Shown here one piece after another: positions 52,424 through 62,323 of a DNA stretch of 64,000 nucleotides (within the stretch, counting starts at the first letter, position 1; the number at the start of each line of letters is the position of its first letter). The notes under the pieces were generated by a model. It ran no database searches, was not told where the DNA came from, and saw only the letters and a program-made list of their open reading frames with translations. Location of the stretch: assembly GCA_019118525.1 (NCBI GenBank), contig DWYV01000015.1, positions 1-64,000 of the forward strand. The letters run 5' to 3'. The translations under genes and the position numbers were made by a program. Origin of the DNA: Candidatus Bariatricus faecipullorum. GTDB lineage: Bacteria; Bacillota; Clostridia; Lachnospirales; Lachnospiraceae.

Positions 52424-52501
52424 AAATAAGTGTGTTCGTCAGATATTCCGTGTCTCTTTCTGACGGATGAGAAAAATCAATCAGATATGGAGGTGTCGGA
52501 A

Positions 52502-52765
52502 TTGGCTAACATTAAATCTGCAAAGAAGAGAATTAAAGTAACTGCTACAAAGACAGCCAGAAATAAAGCAATCAAATCCAAAGTCAGAACTTATGTAAGA
52601 AAAGTGGAAGAAGCTGTAGCAAAGAAAGATGCTGAAGCTGCCAAGACTGCTTTAAGAGAAGCTGTTTCTGTTATCAGCAAAGCGGGAAGCAAGGGCGTTT
52701 ACCATAAAAACACCTGCGCCAGAAAAATCTCCCGTTTATCCAAAGCTGTAAACGAGATTGCTTAA
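52502..52765 (+). CDS. rpsT: 30S ribosomal protein bS20
   Basis: An 87-residue bS20 that binds 16S rRNA in the 30S body. It begins (M)ANIKSAKKRIKVTATKTARN, the canonical start, and continues with helical Lys/Ala-rich segments and GVYHKNTCARKISRLSKAVN. The start codon is TTG (52502-52504), eight bases after GGAGG; the in-frame ATG five codons upstream overlaps that site and is not used. It is one of only two plus-strand genes. In B. subtilis rpsT is likewise next to gpr. Confidence 0.95.
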   Translation: MANIKSAKKRIKVTATKTARNKAIKSKVRTYVRKVEEAVAKKDAEAAKTALREAVSVISKAGSKGVYHKNTCARKISRLSKAVNEIA

Positions 52766-52793
52766 GCTGGATTTTGAAAATAAATAAATGATA

Positions 52794-52827
52794 AAAGGGC
52801 AGCCATACCGTCATGTGGCTGCCCTTT
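52794..52827. terminator. Bidirectional terminator between rpsT and the phosphoribosyltransferase gene
   Basis: AAAGGGCAGCCA (52794-52805) pairs perfectly with TGGCTGCCCTTT (52816-52827). T-rich sequence flanks it, mainly on the minus side, so it serves the two convergent genes. Confidence 0.85.
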
Positions 52828-52848
52828 CTACGTTCCAGGTATGCGCGT

Positions 52849-53490
52849 TTACAGCTTTGAGTAGCCGTAACTGTTCACAATGGCCTCCAGTCTCTGGCCT
52901 GCCCTGCACATCGGACAGTCTCCCGGCGTATAGAACCGGTAATCCGGCAAATCTGCGCTGGTAAAAATCGTTTTCACTTCCATGCCGGCAATTTTATTCA
53001 CAGAACTGAAAATGGAACAGATACCGCACACTCTTCCCCCATAATAAAGAATGGAATCAATGGCCTGACTGACCGTCTTCCCCGTGGTGATGGATGCCGC
53101 CAGGATAAGTACCTGCTGATTCTCAATCATACGCACCTTGTTGTCCCGGAAAAGAATGATGCCTTCCTGATTAAATTCCGGTGTCACAATAGAAATATTG
53201 TTTCCCTTGCTCAGGGAATACTGATTCACGTCTGCCAGCTGTTCCGCCATAAACGTGGCCACCGTCTCCGTTTCTTCCAGACACACTATCGTGTTCACAA
53301 AAGTATTGTCCACGTATTCCGCGGCCAGCACCTTCGCCGTTTCTCTGCCGTTATTATGCCGTACCTTTACCGTAGACATATCAATGTACGTGTTGATGTG
53401 GGAATGACTCGTCGCAAAATGCCCCTTCAGAATTTTTATCCTTGCTTTTGGATTCTTTTTCGAACGCAGGTTTTCCATTCTCTCATCCAT
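52849..53490 (-). CDS. Phosphoribosyltransferase-like protein (orotate PRTase-like, divergent)
   Basis: A 213-residue protein with a type I PRTase-like core: hydrophobic strand and loop VLILAASITTGKTVSQAID near residue 128 replaces the usual acidic DD PRPP motif, and a segment IVCLEETETVATFMAEQLA resembles the orotate PRTase dimer region. N-terminal residues about 16-35 contain HFATSHSHINTYIDMS, and the C-terminus has CPMC. It may be an OPRTase relative with altered PRPP binding or a regulatory protein. AGGAGG lies seven bases before the ATG. It has its own promoter, and no pyr gene is adjacent. Confidence 0.7.
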   Translation of the reverse strand: MDERMENLRSKKNPKARIKILKGHFATSHSHINTYIDMSTVKVRHNNGRETAKVLAAEYVDNTFVNTIVCLEETETVATFMAEQLADVNQYSLSKGNNISIVTPEFNQEGIILFRDNKVRMIENQQVLILAASITTGKTVSQAIDSILYYGGRVCGICSIFSSVNKIAGMEVKTIFTSADLPDYRFYTPGDCPMCRAGQRLEAIVNSYGYSKL

Positions 53491-53577
53491 AACCCGTCCT
53501 CCTTTCTTTTTTCCTGGTAAAGGCTCCCAGTCCCGGAAAATTCTTCCGCCAGGTTTTTTTCAGACTTTTCTGAAATC

Positions 53578-53606
53578 AGTATAACATTCCTCAGAAAAGA
53601 ATGCAA
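53578..53606 (-). promoter_or_regulatory. Promoter of the phosphoribosyltransferase-like gene
   Basis: TTGCAT (53601-53606), 17-base spacer, TATACT (53578-53583). It abuts the ilvC terminator hairpin. Confidence 0.7.
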
Positions 53607-53640
53607 GGGGACGGGTACCGGCTGGCCGATACCCGTCCCC
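53607..53640 (-). terminator. Terminator hairpin of ilvC (repeat-family type)
   Basis: GGGGACGGGTA (53607-53617) pairs perfectly with TACCCGTCCCC (53630-53640). It lies 20 bases past the ilvC stop. The outer sequence and an ACAATT...ACAATT flank are shared with the hairpin at 58861-58894. Confidence 0.75.
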
Positions 53641-53660
53641 GTAGACAATTCTGGTACAAT

Positions 53661-54713
<1,053 letters not shown>

Positions 54714-54782
54714 CTATTAGAGTTAAAGGTAAAAACCTCTAGCTTCCCGCATTTTCCGGGCCCTCTGCGGACAAAAGACCCT

Positions 54783-55283
54783 CTAGTCGATGTAGGTGAC
54801 GTCCTTGATTCCACGGCGCAGCCCGGTAAGGCCGGTTCTGGCAAGCTCCAGAATCTCATAGCCGTCCAGAAGCTCCAGAAAGGCTTCCAGCTTGGACTGG
54901 GTACCGGTAAGTTCCACCATCAGACATTCTTTCTCCACGTCAACGACTTTGGCGCGGAAAATATCCGCCACAGAGATAATCTCTGCCCTCTGGGATGCAT
55001 TTGCCTTAATCTTCACCATAATCAGCTCCCGGCAGACCGAATCCTCTGGTCTGAGCAGCTTAATCTCAATCACATCTTCCAGCTTCCGGACCTGCTTCTC
55101 TATCTGGGAGAGAATCAGCTCGTCCCCGCTAGCCACAATGGTAATTCTTGTAAAACGGGGATCCGCGGTGGTTCCGGCCGTAATACTTTCAATATTATAT
55201 CCCCGGCGGCTGAAAAGACCGGACAGTCTGCTCAGAAGGCCGGGATTGTTGTAAACCAGTAAGGAATACGTCTGTTTCCTCAT
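54783..55283 (-). CDS. ilvN: Acetolactate synthase small (regulatory) subunit
   Basis: A 166-residue protein with an N-terminal ACT domain (SLLVYNNPGLLSRLSGLFSRRGYNIESI, about 5-75) and the ALS-small-subunit C-terminal domain (about 80-160, LIMVKI and AKVVDVEKECLMVELTG). It gives the catalytic subunit valine feedback control. No ilvB large subunit lies in the window, and ilvN heads the ilvN-ilvC unit here. AAGGAG precedes the ATG by about 10 bases. A palindrome overlaps its predicted transcription start. Confidence 0.93.
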   Translation of the reverse strand: MRKQTYSLLVYNNPGLLSRLSGLFSRRGYNIESITAGTTADPRFTRITIVASGDELILSQIEKQVRKLEDVIEIKLLRPEDSVCRELIMVKIKANASQRAEIISVADIFRAKVVDVEKECLMVELTGTQSKLEAFLELLDGYEILELARTGLTGLRRGIKDVTYID

Positions 55284-55303
55284 ATTTCATCTTCTCCTTT
55301 TTT

Positions 55304-55327
55304 AAAAACAGAGTGCGTTCTGTTTTT
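55304..55327 (-). promoter_or_regulatory. Palindrome over the ilvN transcription start (candidate operator)
   Basis: AAAAACAGA (55304-55312) and TCTGTTTTT (55319-55327) are perfect 9-base arms 6 bases apart. They span about -5 to +19 of the predicted transcript, so the full RNA hairpin cannot form; a DNA-binding repressor site is the simpler reading. Confidence 0.45.
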
Positions 55328-55328
55328 A

Positions 55329-55357
55329 ATTCTATCAAGCCCCCTCTCCTTTGTCAA
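55329..55357 (-). promoter_or_regulatory. Promoter of ilvN-ilvC
   Basis: TTGACA (55352-55357), 17-base spacer, TAGAAT (55329-55334). Predicted start near 55322. Confidence 0.75.
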
Positions 55358-55498
55358 GAGCTTTCCACGTTTTTTATGGAAAAGGGAAATTATATATACT
55401 TTTTCTTTAAATTGTGTTAAAATAATAACAATTCGGGCCGGAGGATATTCTCCGGCTGTCACAAACTTCAGATTTGACAGAAAGGAAGGTTCGGTAAA

Positions 55499-56677
55499 AT
55501 GGGAAGAAAAGTTGTACTGGCCGGCGGCTGCAGAACCGCCATCGGAACTATGGGAGGCGCGCTGAGCACGGTACCCGCAAGTGAACTGGGCACAGTTGTT
55601 ATCCGGGAGGCCCTGAAACGGGCAGGCGTGGCGCCGGATATGGTGGATGAAGTGTACATGGGATGCGTACTCCAGGCCGGTCAGGGACAGAATGTGGCAC
55701 GGCAGGCAGCAGTAAACGCCGGGATTCCGGTAGAAGTGCCGGCCACCACGGTAAACGTGCTCTGCGGCTCCGGTCTGCACTGCGTCAATCTGGCAGCCAA
55801 ACTGATTGCCGCCGGCGAGGCAGACATCATCGTGGCCGGGGGAACCGAAAACATGTCCAAAGCCCCCTACCTGGTTCAGCAGGGCCGCTACGGCTACCGG
55901 ATGGGTAATGCCGTTATGGAGGATGCGCTTTTAAAAGACGCCCTTACCGATGCGTTTGAAGGATATCACATGGGAATTACCGCGGAAAACATCTGCGAAG
56001 ACTGGGGACTGACCAGGGAACAGCTGGATGAATTCGCCGCAAACAGCCAGCAGAAATGCGAGAAGGCCCAGGCCGAGGGACGTTTCAAAGACGAAATCGT
56101 TCCGGTAGAAGTAAAGACAAGGAAAGGCTCTGTCATCGTGGACACCGACGAAGGTCCCAGAAAAGGCGTGACGGTGGAAAGTATCTCCCGTCTTCGTCCC
56201 GCTTTCAAAAAAGACGGTATGGTAACGGCCGGAAATGCTTCCGGTATCAATGACGGCGCCGCGGCCATCGTCGTGATGAGCGAGGAAAAAGCGAAAGAAC
56301 TGGGCGTAACCCCCATGGCAGAGTGGATTGCCGGAGAACTGGCAGGCGTAGAGCCACGCATTATGGGTATCGGTCCGGTGGCAGCCACAAGAAAAGTCAT
56401 GGCAAAAACCGGCATGACCATCGATGATTTTGATTTAATCGAGGCAAACGAGGCATTTGCCGCCCAGTCTGTTGCAGTGGGACATGATTTGGGATTTGAC
56501 CCGGCAAAACTGAACGTAAACGGCGGCGCCATCGCCCTGGGACATCCGGTCGGATGCTCCGGCTGCCGGATTCTCGTCACCCTGCTCTATGAAATGCAGA
56601 AACGGGACGCCAAAACCGGTCTTGCCACCCTCTGCGTAGGCGGCGGCATGGGCTGTGCAGCTGTAGTAAAACGCTAA
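55499..56677 (+). CDS. thlA: Acetyl-CoA acetyltransferase (thiolase)
   Basis: A 392-residue biosynthetic-type thiolase joining two acetyl-CoA into acetoacetyl-CoA, the entry to butyrate or other C4 products. The nucleophile Cys89 is in [10 protein letters not shown]; the acid/base residues are in [15 protein letters not shown] (His) and [12 protein letters not shown] (Cys). It is on the plus strand, divergent from ilvN, and stands alone without crt, hbd or bcd genes. The 215-base upstream region is AT-rich, with a TAAAAT near 55420 and a small GCCGGAG / CTCCGGC hairpin, but no -35 I trust. AGGAAGG precedes the ATG. Confidence 0.95.
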   Translation: MGRKVVLAGGCRTAIGTMGGALSTVPASELGTVVIREALKRAGVAPDMVDEVYMGCVLQAGQGQNVARQAAVNAGIPVEVPATTVNVLCGSGLHCVNLAAKLIAAGEADIIVAGGTENMSKAPYLVQQGRYGYRMGNAVMEDALLKDALTDAFEGYHMGITAENICEDWGLTREQLDEFAANSQQKCEKAQAEGRFKDEIVPVEVKTRKGSVIVDTDEGPRKGVTVESISRLRPAFKKDGMVTAGNASGINDGAAAIVVMSEEKAKELGVTPMAEWIAGELAGVEPRIMGIGPVAATRKVMAKTGMTIDDFDLIEANEAFAAQSVAVGHDLGFDPAKLNVNGGAIALGHPVGCSGCRILVTLLYEMQKRDAKTGLATLCVGGGMGCAAVVKR

Positions 56678-56718
56678 CCGTCATGGAAGTCCACGGACGG
56701 ACTTATCATACACAGTTT

Positions 56719-56760
56719 CAGCCGGACCCGGAATATTCCGGACGTCCGGCTGATTTTCTT
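56719..56760 (+). terminator. Terminator of thlA
   Basis: CAGCCGGAC (56719-56727) pairs with GTCCGGCTG (56744-56752); inside, CCGGAATATTCCGG is self-complementary. ATTTTCTTT follows on the plus strand. Confidence 0.8.
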
Positions 56761-56788
56761 TGAACAGTAAGTTCTGTCTGATTCTTTT

Positions 56789-57943
56789 TTACAGCATCTC
56801 GATAAACGCGGCAATCCGGGTCTCAATCTGCCCGCTGTCCGCTGTGGAATAGTCTGTCTCCAGCTTCATGTATGGCACGCCCAGCTCCTCTGTCATGGCC
56901 GCCATCTTCGCCGCCTCCACGTTAAAGGTGTGGCAGGCCTGCAGCACCATCTCAATGACACCATCCACTTTGTATTTTTCAATCATTTCCTTTGTATTTT
57001 CCATTCTTCCGTCGTTGCTGGTCATTACGGAACAGTGGATGGAAAGGTACCGGTCAGAGATGGCCCGCAGGATATCCTCCGCGTTTTCATCCACCATCAG
57101 CCGGTTGGTACGTTCCCCGCTGCAGTCATCCAGACAGACAATGACGCCGCCGTTATTTTCAATTACCATTCCCACCTTCTGGATAACACCGGCGGAAGGA
57201 CATCCGGTCAGGAGAATCCGTTTCGCTTTCGTGCTGACCGGACGCTCTCCTTCCTCGTATTTTCTCTTCGCCTCTGCCACCAGGTTTTCAATATTTGCAA
57301 TCTGCCGGTTCACATCGAAGGTGAAGGTTCCCTGCTGAAGGGCCAGCATCATTTCTGTTCCCTTCATGGCCGGCGGAAATTTCTCCTGAAGCTGATACAT
57401 GTCGCAGAGGGCCTGGCGGAGACGGTTCCTTGTCTTTGCAGCCTCCCGCAGCTTTTCTTCGGTAATTTTCACATCAAATTTTTCTTCCAGCTTTTTCACC
57501 AGAAGCTTCACTTCCTCGTACCAGATATCGCCTGCATAATCTCTCTCCTGGCTCTGGGGAAGATGCATCACATAGGTTTCCTTCAGCTCATTGAGCAGTT
57601 CGTACATCTTTTTCTTTCCATCGCAGGTGGTTTCTCCGATGATAATATCTGAAAAATAGGTATAGGGACATTTTTCCGTATATGCAAAACCGTAGGTGCC
57701 TTTAATCAGCGGGCACAGATTCTTGGGAAGCACTTTCTCCGCATCCGGAATGGTTTCATTGCTTGTCCCGCACAGTCCGATGGCAGACACTCCCGCCGCG
57801 TCCAGAAGCTCCTGGGGTGTGTAGGAACAGAGGCATCCTGCCAGCTTTCCGCCTTTCTCTTTAAATTCTTTTGCCGCCAGAAATCCTTTCTTTCTGGCAT
57901 CCACAAATTCATCAAATGATTTGGGTAATGTTGTTTCCATCAT
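56789..57943 (-). CDS. 2-hydroxyacyl-CoA dehydratase D-type / double-cubane cluster protein (YjiM-like)
   Basis: A 384-residue HgdB/FldC-related Fe-S protein. Cys residues at 37, 39, 58, 77, 92 and 107 in the first half, and in [30 protein letters not shown] and QACHTFN in the second half, are candidates for cluster binding. True dehydratases are alpha/beta pairs; here a single subunit is followed in transcription order by no partner, only preceded by an activase. That layout matches the double-cubane [8Fe-9S] protein family, which catalyses low-potential reductions; the substrate is unknown. GGAGAG precedes the ATG. Confidence 0.82.
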   Translation of the reverse strand: MMETTLPKSFDEFVDARKKGFLAAKEFKEKGGKLAGCLCSYTPQELLDAAGVSAIGLCGTSNETIPDAEKVLPKNLCPLIKGTYGFAYTEKCPYTYFSDIIIGETTCDGKKKMYELLNELKETYVMHLPQSQERDYAGDIWYEEVKLLVKKLEEKFDVKITEEKLREAAKTRNRLRQALCDMYQLQEKFPPAMKGTEMMLALQQGTFTFDVNRQIANIENLVAEAKRKYEEGERPVSTKAKRILLTGCPSAGVIQKVGMVIENNGGVIVCLDDCSGERTNRLMVDENAEDILRAISDRYLSIHCSVMTSNDGRMENTKEMIEKYKVDGVIEMVLQACHTFNVEAAKMAAMTEELGVPYMKLETDYSTADSGQIETRIAAFIEML

Positions 57944-57970
57944 CGTATCTCTCCTTTTTCTCTGCGTGGT

Positions 57971-58726
57971 TTACTGCTCTTCTTCTGCCAGGATGGCTGC
58001 GCCTACCGCCCCGGCATACCGGGCCATGGGCATGGTCTTTACCGGCGCGCCAAGCGCCAGCTCCAGCCGCTCCCGGATATAGGCGTCCTCGCACAGACCT
58101 CCTGTCAGAAAATACTGGCTGGCCGGAACCTGGGCAATCAGCTGCACCACTTTGGTAATCACGGATTCCGTCACTCCGTAGGCGATATCTTCCCGGGGCG
58201 TTCCTTTTCCAATCAGGCTGATAACCTCGGACTCCGCAAATACCGTGCACATGGAACTGATGGTTACCGGATTTCCCTGCCGCGCCAGCGCGGAAAGCTC
58301 GTCCTGGGTCACGCCCAGACGGCTCGTCATCACCTCCAGGAACTTTCCCGTTCCCGCAGAGCACTTGTCATTCATCATGAACTTCATGACCCGTCCCCGT
58401 TTCAGCTGGATTCCCTTGGTATCCTGGCCCCCGATATCGATGACCGTCCCGTCTTCCCGGAACAGCCACCAGGCGCCTTTTCCATGGCAGGTAATCTCTG
58501 TCACCGTATCGTCCGCATAAGGTACGGATACCCTTCCGTATCCGGTCGCCACATATCTGGCGTTCTCCCGGCTGATTCCTTCCCCCTCAAGCTGCCGGTA
58601 TATCTCTTCCGCAGTCTGAATACTGCTGAATCCGGTGGGCCGAAAAAGTGTTTTAACAATCTCGCCCTCCTTCATCACTGCTGCCTTTGCGGCGCTGGAA
58701 CCAATATCTATTCCTACCTGGTACAT
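57971..58726 (-). CDS. Acyl-CoA dehydratase activase / double-cubane reductase ATPase (HgdC/YjiL-like)
   Basis: A 251-residue ASKHA-fold ATPase (VGIDIGSSAAKAAV, TVIDIGGQDTKGI, YFLTGGLCED). Cys122 (NDKCSAGTGKF) and Cys160 (SSMCTVFAESEV) are the conserved ligands of the [4Fe-4S] cluster shared across the homodimer. It uses ATP to inject one low-potential electron into the partner encoded 27 bases downstream. First gene of a two-gene operon with its own promoter. Confidence 0.92.
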   Translation of the reverse strand: MYQVGIDIGSSAAKAAVMKEGEIVKTLFRPTGFSSIQTAEEIYRQLEGEGISRENARYVATGYGRVSVPYADDTVTEITCHGKGAWWLFREDGTVIDIGGQDTKGIQLKRGRVMKFMMNDKCSAGTGKFLEVMTSRLGVTQDELSALARQGNPVTISSMCTVFAESEVISLIGKGTPREDIAYGVTESVITKVVQLIAQVPASQYFLTGGLCEDAYIRERLELALGAPVKTMPMARYAGAVGAAILAEEEQ

Positions 58727-58774
58727 CTGCTTTCTTTTCCTTTCCCCGTTTCCGGTATTTCCTCGTCACTATTC

Positions 58775-58803
58775 AGTGTAGGCCTTTGCCGGGACCCCGT
58801 CAA
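58775..58803 (-). promoter_or_regulatory. Promoter of the activase/double-cubane operon
   Basis: TTGACG (58798-58803), 17-base spacer, TACACT (58775-58780). Leader to the ATG is about 40 bases. Confidence 0.65.
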
Positions 58804-58860
58804 ATAGATAAGAATGATGAAAACGCGTATTTATTTTTATTTTCTATAAAACAACTAAAT

Positions 58861-58894
58861 GGGGACGGGTACAGACCAGCCTGTACCCGTCCCC
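58861..58894 (-). terminator. Terminator hairpin of the glyA-epimerase unit (repeat-family type)
   Basis: GGGGACGGGTACAG (58861-58874) pairs perfectly with CTGTACCCGTCCCC (58881-58894); ATTTAGTTGTTTT follows on the minus strand. It is 31 bases past the epimerase stop. It shares outer stem and flank with 53607-53640. Confidence 0.8.
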
Positions 58895-58925
58895 GACTAC
58901 AATTTTAAAACAATTCAGTCAGCGG

Positions 58926-59804
58926 TTATGCCACCGTAATCCGGTATGACTTCCGCTCACTGCCGCCCGGCTCCAGCTTCTGGATTCCGTATTTTTCCGG
59001 AAGCTCCCCGGCAAACCCCACGTTGTCCGTGCGGCCTGCCCAGGGCTCCAGGCAGATATAAGGTCCTTCCGGTTTAGACCAGATACCGAAGGAAGGAAAA
59101 CCCTCCGCCTCCATGGACACCTGGGGCGTCCCGTCAGAGCGCAGGATTTCCACCTTCTGAATCTGATTGCCGTCAAAAATCAGCGCATCCCTGTCAAACA
59201 TGTCCTCCGGCACCGGACAGCATCCGTTCTCCAGTTCCAGAGTATATTTCCGGTCCGGTTTTGCGCAGCCGCTTTCCGGGTCAATGAGAATATAACTGAG
59301 ACGTTCCTTTCCGGGAAAACGCAGCCGGTATTCGGACCGTTTTGTCCCTTCCGCCACGGCAAAACCGGGGTGTCCGCCCACCGAATAATAAAGCAGGTCC
59401 TCTCCCGGATTTTCCACACGGTATTCCACGGTCAGGGTCCTTCCCTCAAGCCGGTGAATCACTTCCAGCCGGAAGGCAAAGGGATAAACGGCTCTGGTTT
59501 CCTCCGTGTCACAGAGACGGTGAATGACGCAGTCCTTTTCTTCCTTCACGCAGTCGAACCTGCTGTCCCTGGCAAAACCGTGCTGGCTTCTCAGCTCATA
59601 TTCTTTTCCCTGATGGCGGTATACGCCCCTGTACACCTTTCCTACAAACGGAAACAGTACCGGCGCATGGCGGTTCCACACGTCGGGGCTGGCGTCCCAG
59701 ATATATTCCTGTCCGGAAGTCCGGTCCTGAAGACTCACCAGTTCCGCCCCCTGGTCTCTAATCACCGCTTTCAGCAGCCCGTTTTCCAGAACTCTCTCTG
59801 CCAT
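58926..59804 (-). CDS. Aldose 1-epimerase family protein (LacX-like)
   Basis: A 292-residue galactose-mutarotase-fold protein. It has VIRDQGAELVSLQDRTSGQEYIWDA, RSQHGFARDSRF, SVGGHPGFAV with the catalytic-type His, and ICLEPWAGRTDN with the Glu. These are typical of the LacX/YeaD-like branch acting on sugar anomers, possibly phosphorylated or unknown sugars. The ATG at 59804 (MAERVLENG) follows GAGGAAA; the frame to 59915 extends into glyA. It lies 25 bases after glyA with no functional link evident. Confidence 0.88.
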   Translation of the reverse strand: MAERVLENGLLKAVIRDQGAELVSLQDRTSGQEYIWDASPDVWNRHAPVLFPFVGKVYRGVYRHQGKEYELRSQHGFARDSRFDCVKEEKDCVIHRLCDTEETRAVYPFAFRLEVIHRLEGRTLTVEYRVENPGEDLLYYSVGGHPGFAVAEGTKRSEYRLRFPGKERLSYILIDPESGCAKPDRKYTLELENGCCPVPEDMFDRDALIFDGNQIQKVEILRSDGTPQVSMEAEGFPSFGIWSKPEGPYICLEPWAGRTDNVGFAGELPEKYGIQKLEPGGSERKSYRITVA

Positions 59805-59829
59805 CGCTCTTTCCTCTTCTTTCCTTCCA

Positions 59830-61065
59830 CTATACAAGCGGATATTTTTCCGTAATCTCTGCCACCATGCCTCTGGCTTTTTCCACGTTCTCCTCGCTTG
59901 CGATAACCATGGCAATGATTTCCGCCAGACAGTCCATCTCTTCTTCCTTCAGGCCCCGGCTGGTAACTGCCGGTGTGCCCAGGCGGACACCGCTGGTCAC
60001 AAAGGGTGACCGGGGATCGTTGGGAATCGTATTTTTATTGCAGGTAACATGTGCGTCGTCCAGTCTCTTTTCCAGTTCTTTTCCGCTGATTCCCGCCTCT
60101 CTTAAGTCTACCAGCATGAGATGGTTGTCCGTACCGCCGGATACAATCTTCACGCCCCGCTTCTGCAGTCCTTCGCACAAAGCCTTCGCGTTTTTCAGAA
60201 TCTGCTCCTGATAGGTCTTAAATTCGGGCTGGAGAGCCTCCTTGAAGCAGACCGCCTTGGCCGCGATAACGTGCATCAGGGGACCTCCCTGGGTTCCCGG
60301 GAACACGGCTTTGTTAAAGTTAAACTTCTTATTGTTCTCCTCGCTGGAGAGAATCATGCCGCCTCTGGGGCCGCGGAGCGTTTTGTGAGTGGTCGTGGTT
60401 GTCACATGCGCGTAGGGAATGGGACTTGGATGCAGTCCTGCCGCCACCAGGCCCGCAATGTGGGCCATGTCTACCATCAGGTACGCGCCCACCTCGTCGG
60501 CAATCTCCCGGAAGCGCCGGAAATCAATCGTTCTGGCATAGGCGCTGGCGCCTGCGATAATCAGCTTCGGACGGTGTTCCTTCGCCACTTCCAGCACTTT
60601 GTCGTAATCGATAAATCCGTCTTCATTCACGCCGTAAGCTGCAAAATTAAAATATTTTCCGGAAATGTTGACCGGAGAGCCGTGGGTCAGGTGTCCGCCA
60701 TGGTCCAGGTTCATGCCAAGCACTTTGTCTCCGGGTTCCAGCATGGCAAACATAACTGCCATATTGGCCTGGGCACCGGAATGGGGCTGTACATTGGCAT
60801 ATTCACAGCCGAACAGTTCTTTTGCCCGGTCTCTGGCCAGGTTCTCTGCCACGTCCACAACCTGGCATCCGCCATAGTAGCGTTTTCCCGGATACCCTTC
60901 GGCATATTTGTTGGTCAAAGGACTTCCCATGGCCGCCATCACGGCTTTGCTTACCCAGTTTTCCGAGGCAATCAGCTCAATGTGGGAATTCTGCCTGTCC
61001 ATCTCCTGACGGATTACGTCTGCTATCTCCGGATCTTCTCTCAGGATTTCTTCGAAATCATACAT
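59830..61065 (-). CDS. glyA: Serine hydroxymethyltransferase
   Basis: A 411-residue PLP enzyme that converts serine and THF to glycine and 5,10-methylene-THF, feeding the folate used by MetF. It has [47 protein letters not shown] and the PLP Lys in [15 protein letters not shown]. The start is ATG at 61065 ([13 protein letters not shown]) right after GAGGAAGAGGAA. In-frame ATGs at 61110 and 61080 are unlikely: the first is part of the -10 box. Confidence 0.96.
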   Translation of the reverse strand: MYDFEEILREDPEIADVIRQEMDRQNSHIELIASENWVSKAVMAAMGSPLTNKYAEGYPGKRYYGGCQVVDVAENLARDRAKELFGCEYANVQPHSGAQANMAVMFAMLEPGDKVLGMNLDHGGHLTHGSPVNISGKYFNFAAYGVNEDGFIDYDKVLEVAKEHRPKLIIAGASAYARTIDFRRFREIADEVGAYLMVDMAHIAGLVAAGLHPSPIPYAHVTTTTTHKTLRGPRGGMILSSEENNKKFNFNKAVFPGTQGGPLMHVIAAKAVCFKEALQPEFKTYQEQILKNAKALCEGLQKRGVKIVSGGTDNHLMLVDLREAGISGKELEKRLDDAHVTCNKNTIPNDPRSPFVTSGVRLGTPAVTSRGLKEEEMDCLAEIIAMVIASEENVEKARGMVAEITEKYPLV

Positions 61066-61108
61066 TTCCTCTTCCTCCATTTCGTAAGATGATGTTGCCT
61101 TTTCTGCC

Positions 61109-61137
61109 ATTGTAGCATATTCGGCTCCTCTCTCCAA
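61109..61137 (-). promoter_or_regulatory. Promoter of glyA
   Basis: TTGGAG (61132-61137), 17-base spacer, TGC then TACAAT (61109-61114). Its -10 overlaps an in-frame ATG, fixing the glyA start downstream. Confidence 0.65.
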
Positions 61138-61169
61138 GCCCCTTCCGGACAGACTTCCATTGATTTCTT

Positions 61170-62291
61170 TTATACCTCAATCAGCTCATATTCCTGGGTT
61201 CCCAGTCCGATTTTCTCCGCATGGTCCAGGCAGGATTTCCACTCGCTCTCCGGCGTGGTATTTTCAAAATGGTCATGGTGGTCGCAGAATCCTTCCTCGT
61301 GCATCCGCTCGTCCAGCAGACTTCCCGGAACCGGCCGTCTCGCATTGCAGGCATCGGCGCAGGCTCTGTCCAGCGCCACCGGGTCGAAGCTGGCAAACAT
61401 GCCTACATCCGGAAGAATCGGCAGGTCGTTCTCCCCGTGGCAGTCACAGTAGGGCGACACATCAATAACCAGGCTGATGTGAAAATGCGGTCTTCCATCC
61501 AGCACTGCCTTGGCATACTCCGCCATCTTCCTGTTCAGGTCCTTTACCGCAGAGCTGTTCTCATTATAAATCGCGTCAAAATTGCAGGCTCCCAGACAGC
61601 GTCCGCACCCCACGCATTTTTCGTGGCCAATGGACGCTTTCTTATCGGGGAATGAAATCGCGCCGTGAGCACAGTTCTTTGAACAGACACGGCATCCCAC
61701 ACACTTTTCCCGGTCCACCGCCGGTTTCCCGCTGTTATGCTGTTCCATTTTTCCGGCACGGCTGCCGCAGCCCATGCCGATGTTTTTCAGGGCGCCGCCA
61801 AATCCGGTAGCCTCATGCCCCTTGAAATGATTCAGGCTGATGAAGACGTCCGCATCCATCACCGCCCGGCCAATCTTCGCCTCTTTTACAAATTCTCCGC
61901 CTTTCACCGGAACAGCCACATCGTCGGTACCCTTCAGCCCGTCCGCAATCAGGATGTGGCAGCCCGTGGACAGCATGTTAAACCCGTTTTCATAAGCAGC
62001 ACTCAAATGTTCCAGGGCGTCTTTTCTCCGTCCCACATACAGGGTATTGCAGTCCGTCAGGAAAGGGCGGCCGCCCAGTTCCTTTATCACGTCCGCCACG
62101 GCTTTTGCGTAATTCGGGCGCAGGAAAGAAAGATTTCCCGGCTCACCGAAATGAATCTTAATGGCCGTCATCTTCTTTTCAAAATCAATCTCGCCGATTC
62201 CGGCTTTCCGTATCAGTTTCTGAAGCTTTTCCGGACGGCTGGTTCCCGGCCGTACACGAAGGTCTGTAAAATATACTTTTGCTTTTTCCAC
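61170..62291 (-). CDS. DUF362 domain protein with two [4Fe-4S] ferredoxin motifs
   Basis: A 373-residue protein. The N-terminal DUF362 domain (about 1-185) has [20 protein letters not shown] and [21 protein letters not shown]; two ferredoxin motifs, [14 protein letters not shown] and [14 protein letters not shown], lie at about 190-240; the DUF362 region then resumes ([20 protein letters not shown]). The function of the family is unknown; electron transfer is likely. The start is GTG (62289-62291), six bases after GGAG; the frame to 62600 runs into the transporter gene. It lies 32 bases after the MFS gene. Confidence 0.9.
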   Translation of the reverse strand: MEKAKVYFTDLRVRPGTSRPEKLQKLIRKAGIGEIDFEKKMTAIKIHFGEPGNLSFLRPNYAKAVADVIKELGGRPFLTDCNTLYVGRRKDALEHLSAAYENGFNMLSTGCHILIADGLKGTDDVAVPVKGGEFVKEAKIGRAVMDADVFISLNHFKGHEATGFGGALKNIGMGCGSRAGKMEQHNSGKPAVDREKCVGCRVCSKNCAHGAISFPDKKASIGHEKCVGCGRCLGACNFDAIYNENSSAVKDLNRKMAEYAKAVLDGRPHFHISLVIDVSPYCDCHGENDLPILPDVGMFASFDPVALDRACADACNARRPVPGSLLDERMHEEGFCDHHDHFENTTPESEWKSCLDHAEKIGLGTQEYELIEV

Positions 62292-62323
62292 TGTTTTCTC
62301 CTCTCTTTTCTTTTTCTTTCTTT

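Noticed and set aside
61066..61137. Longer N-terminus of glyA from ATG 61110 or upstream
   Set aside because: ATG 61110 overlaps the -10 box TACAAT, and homologous enzymes begin near MYDFEE.
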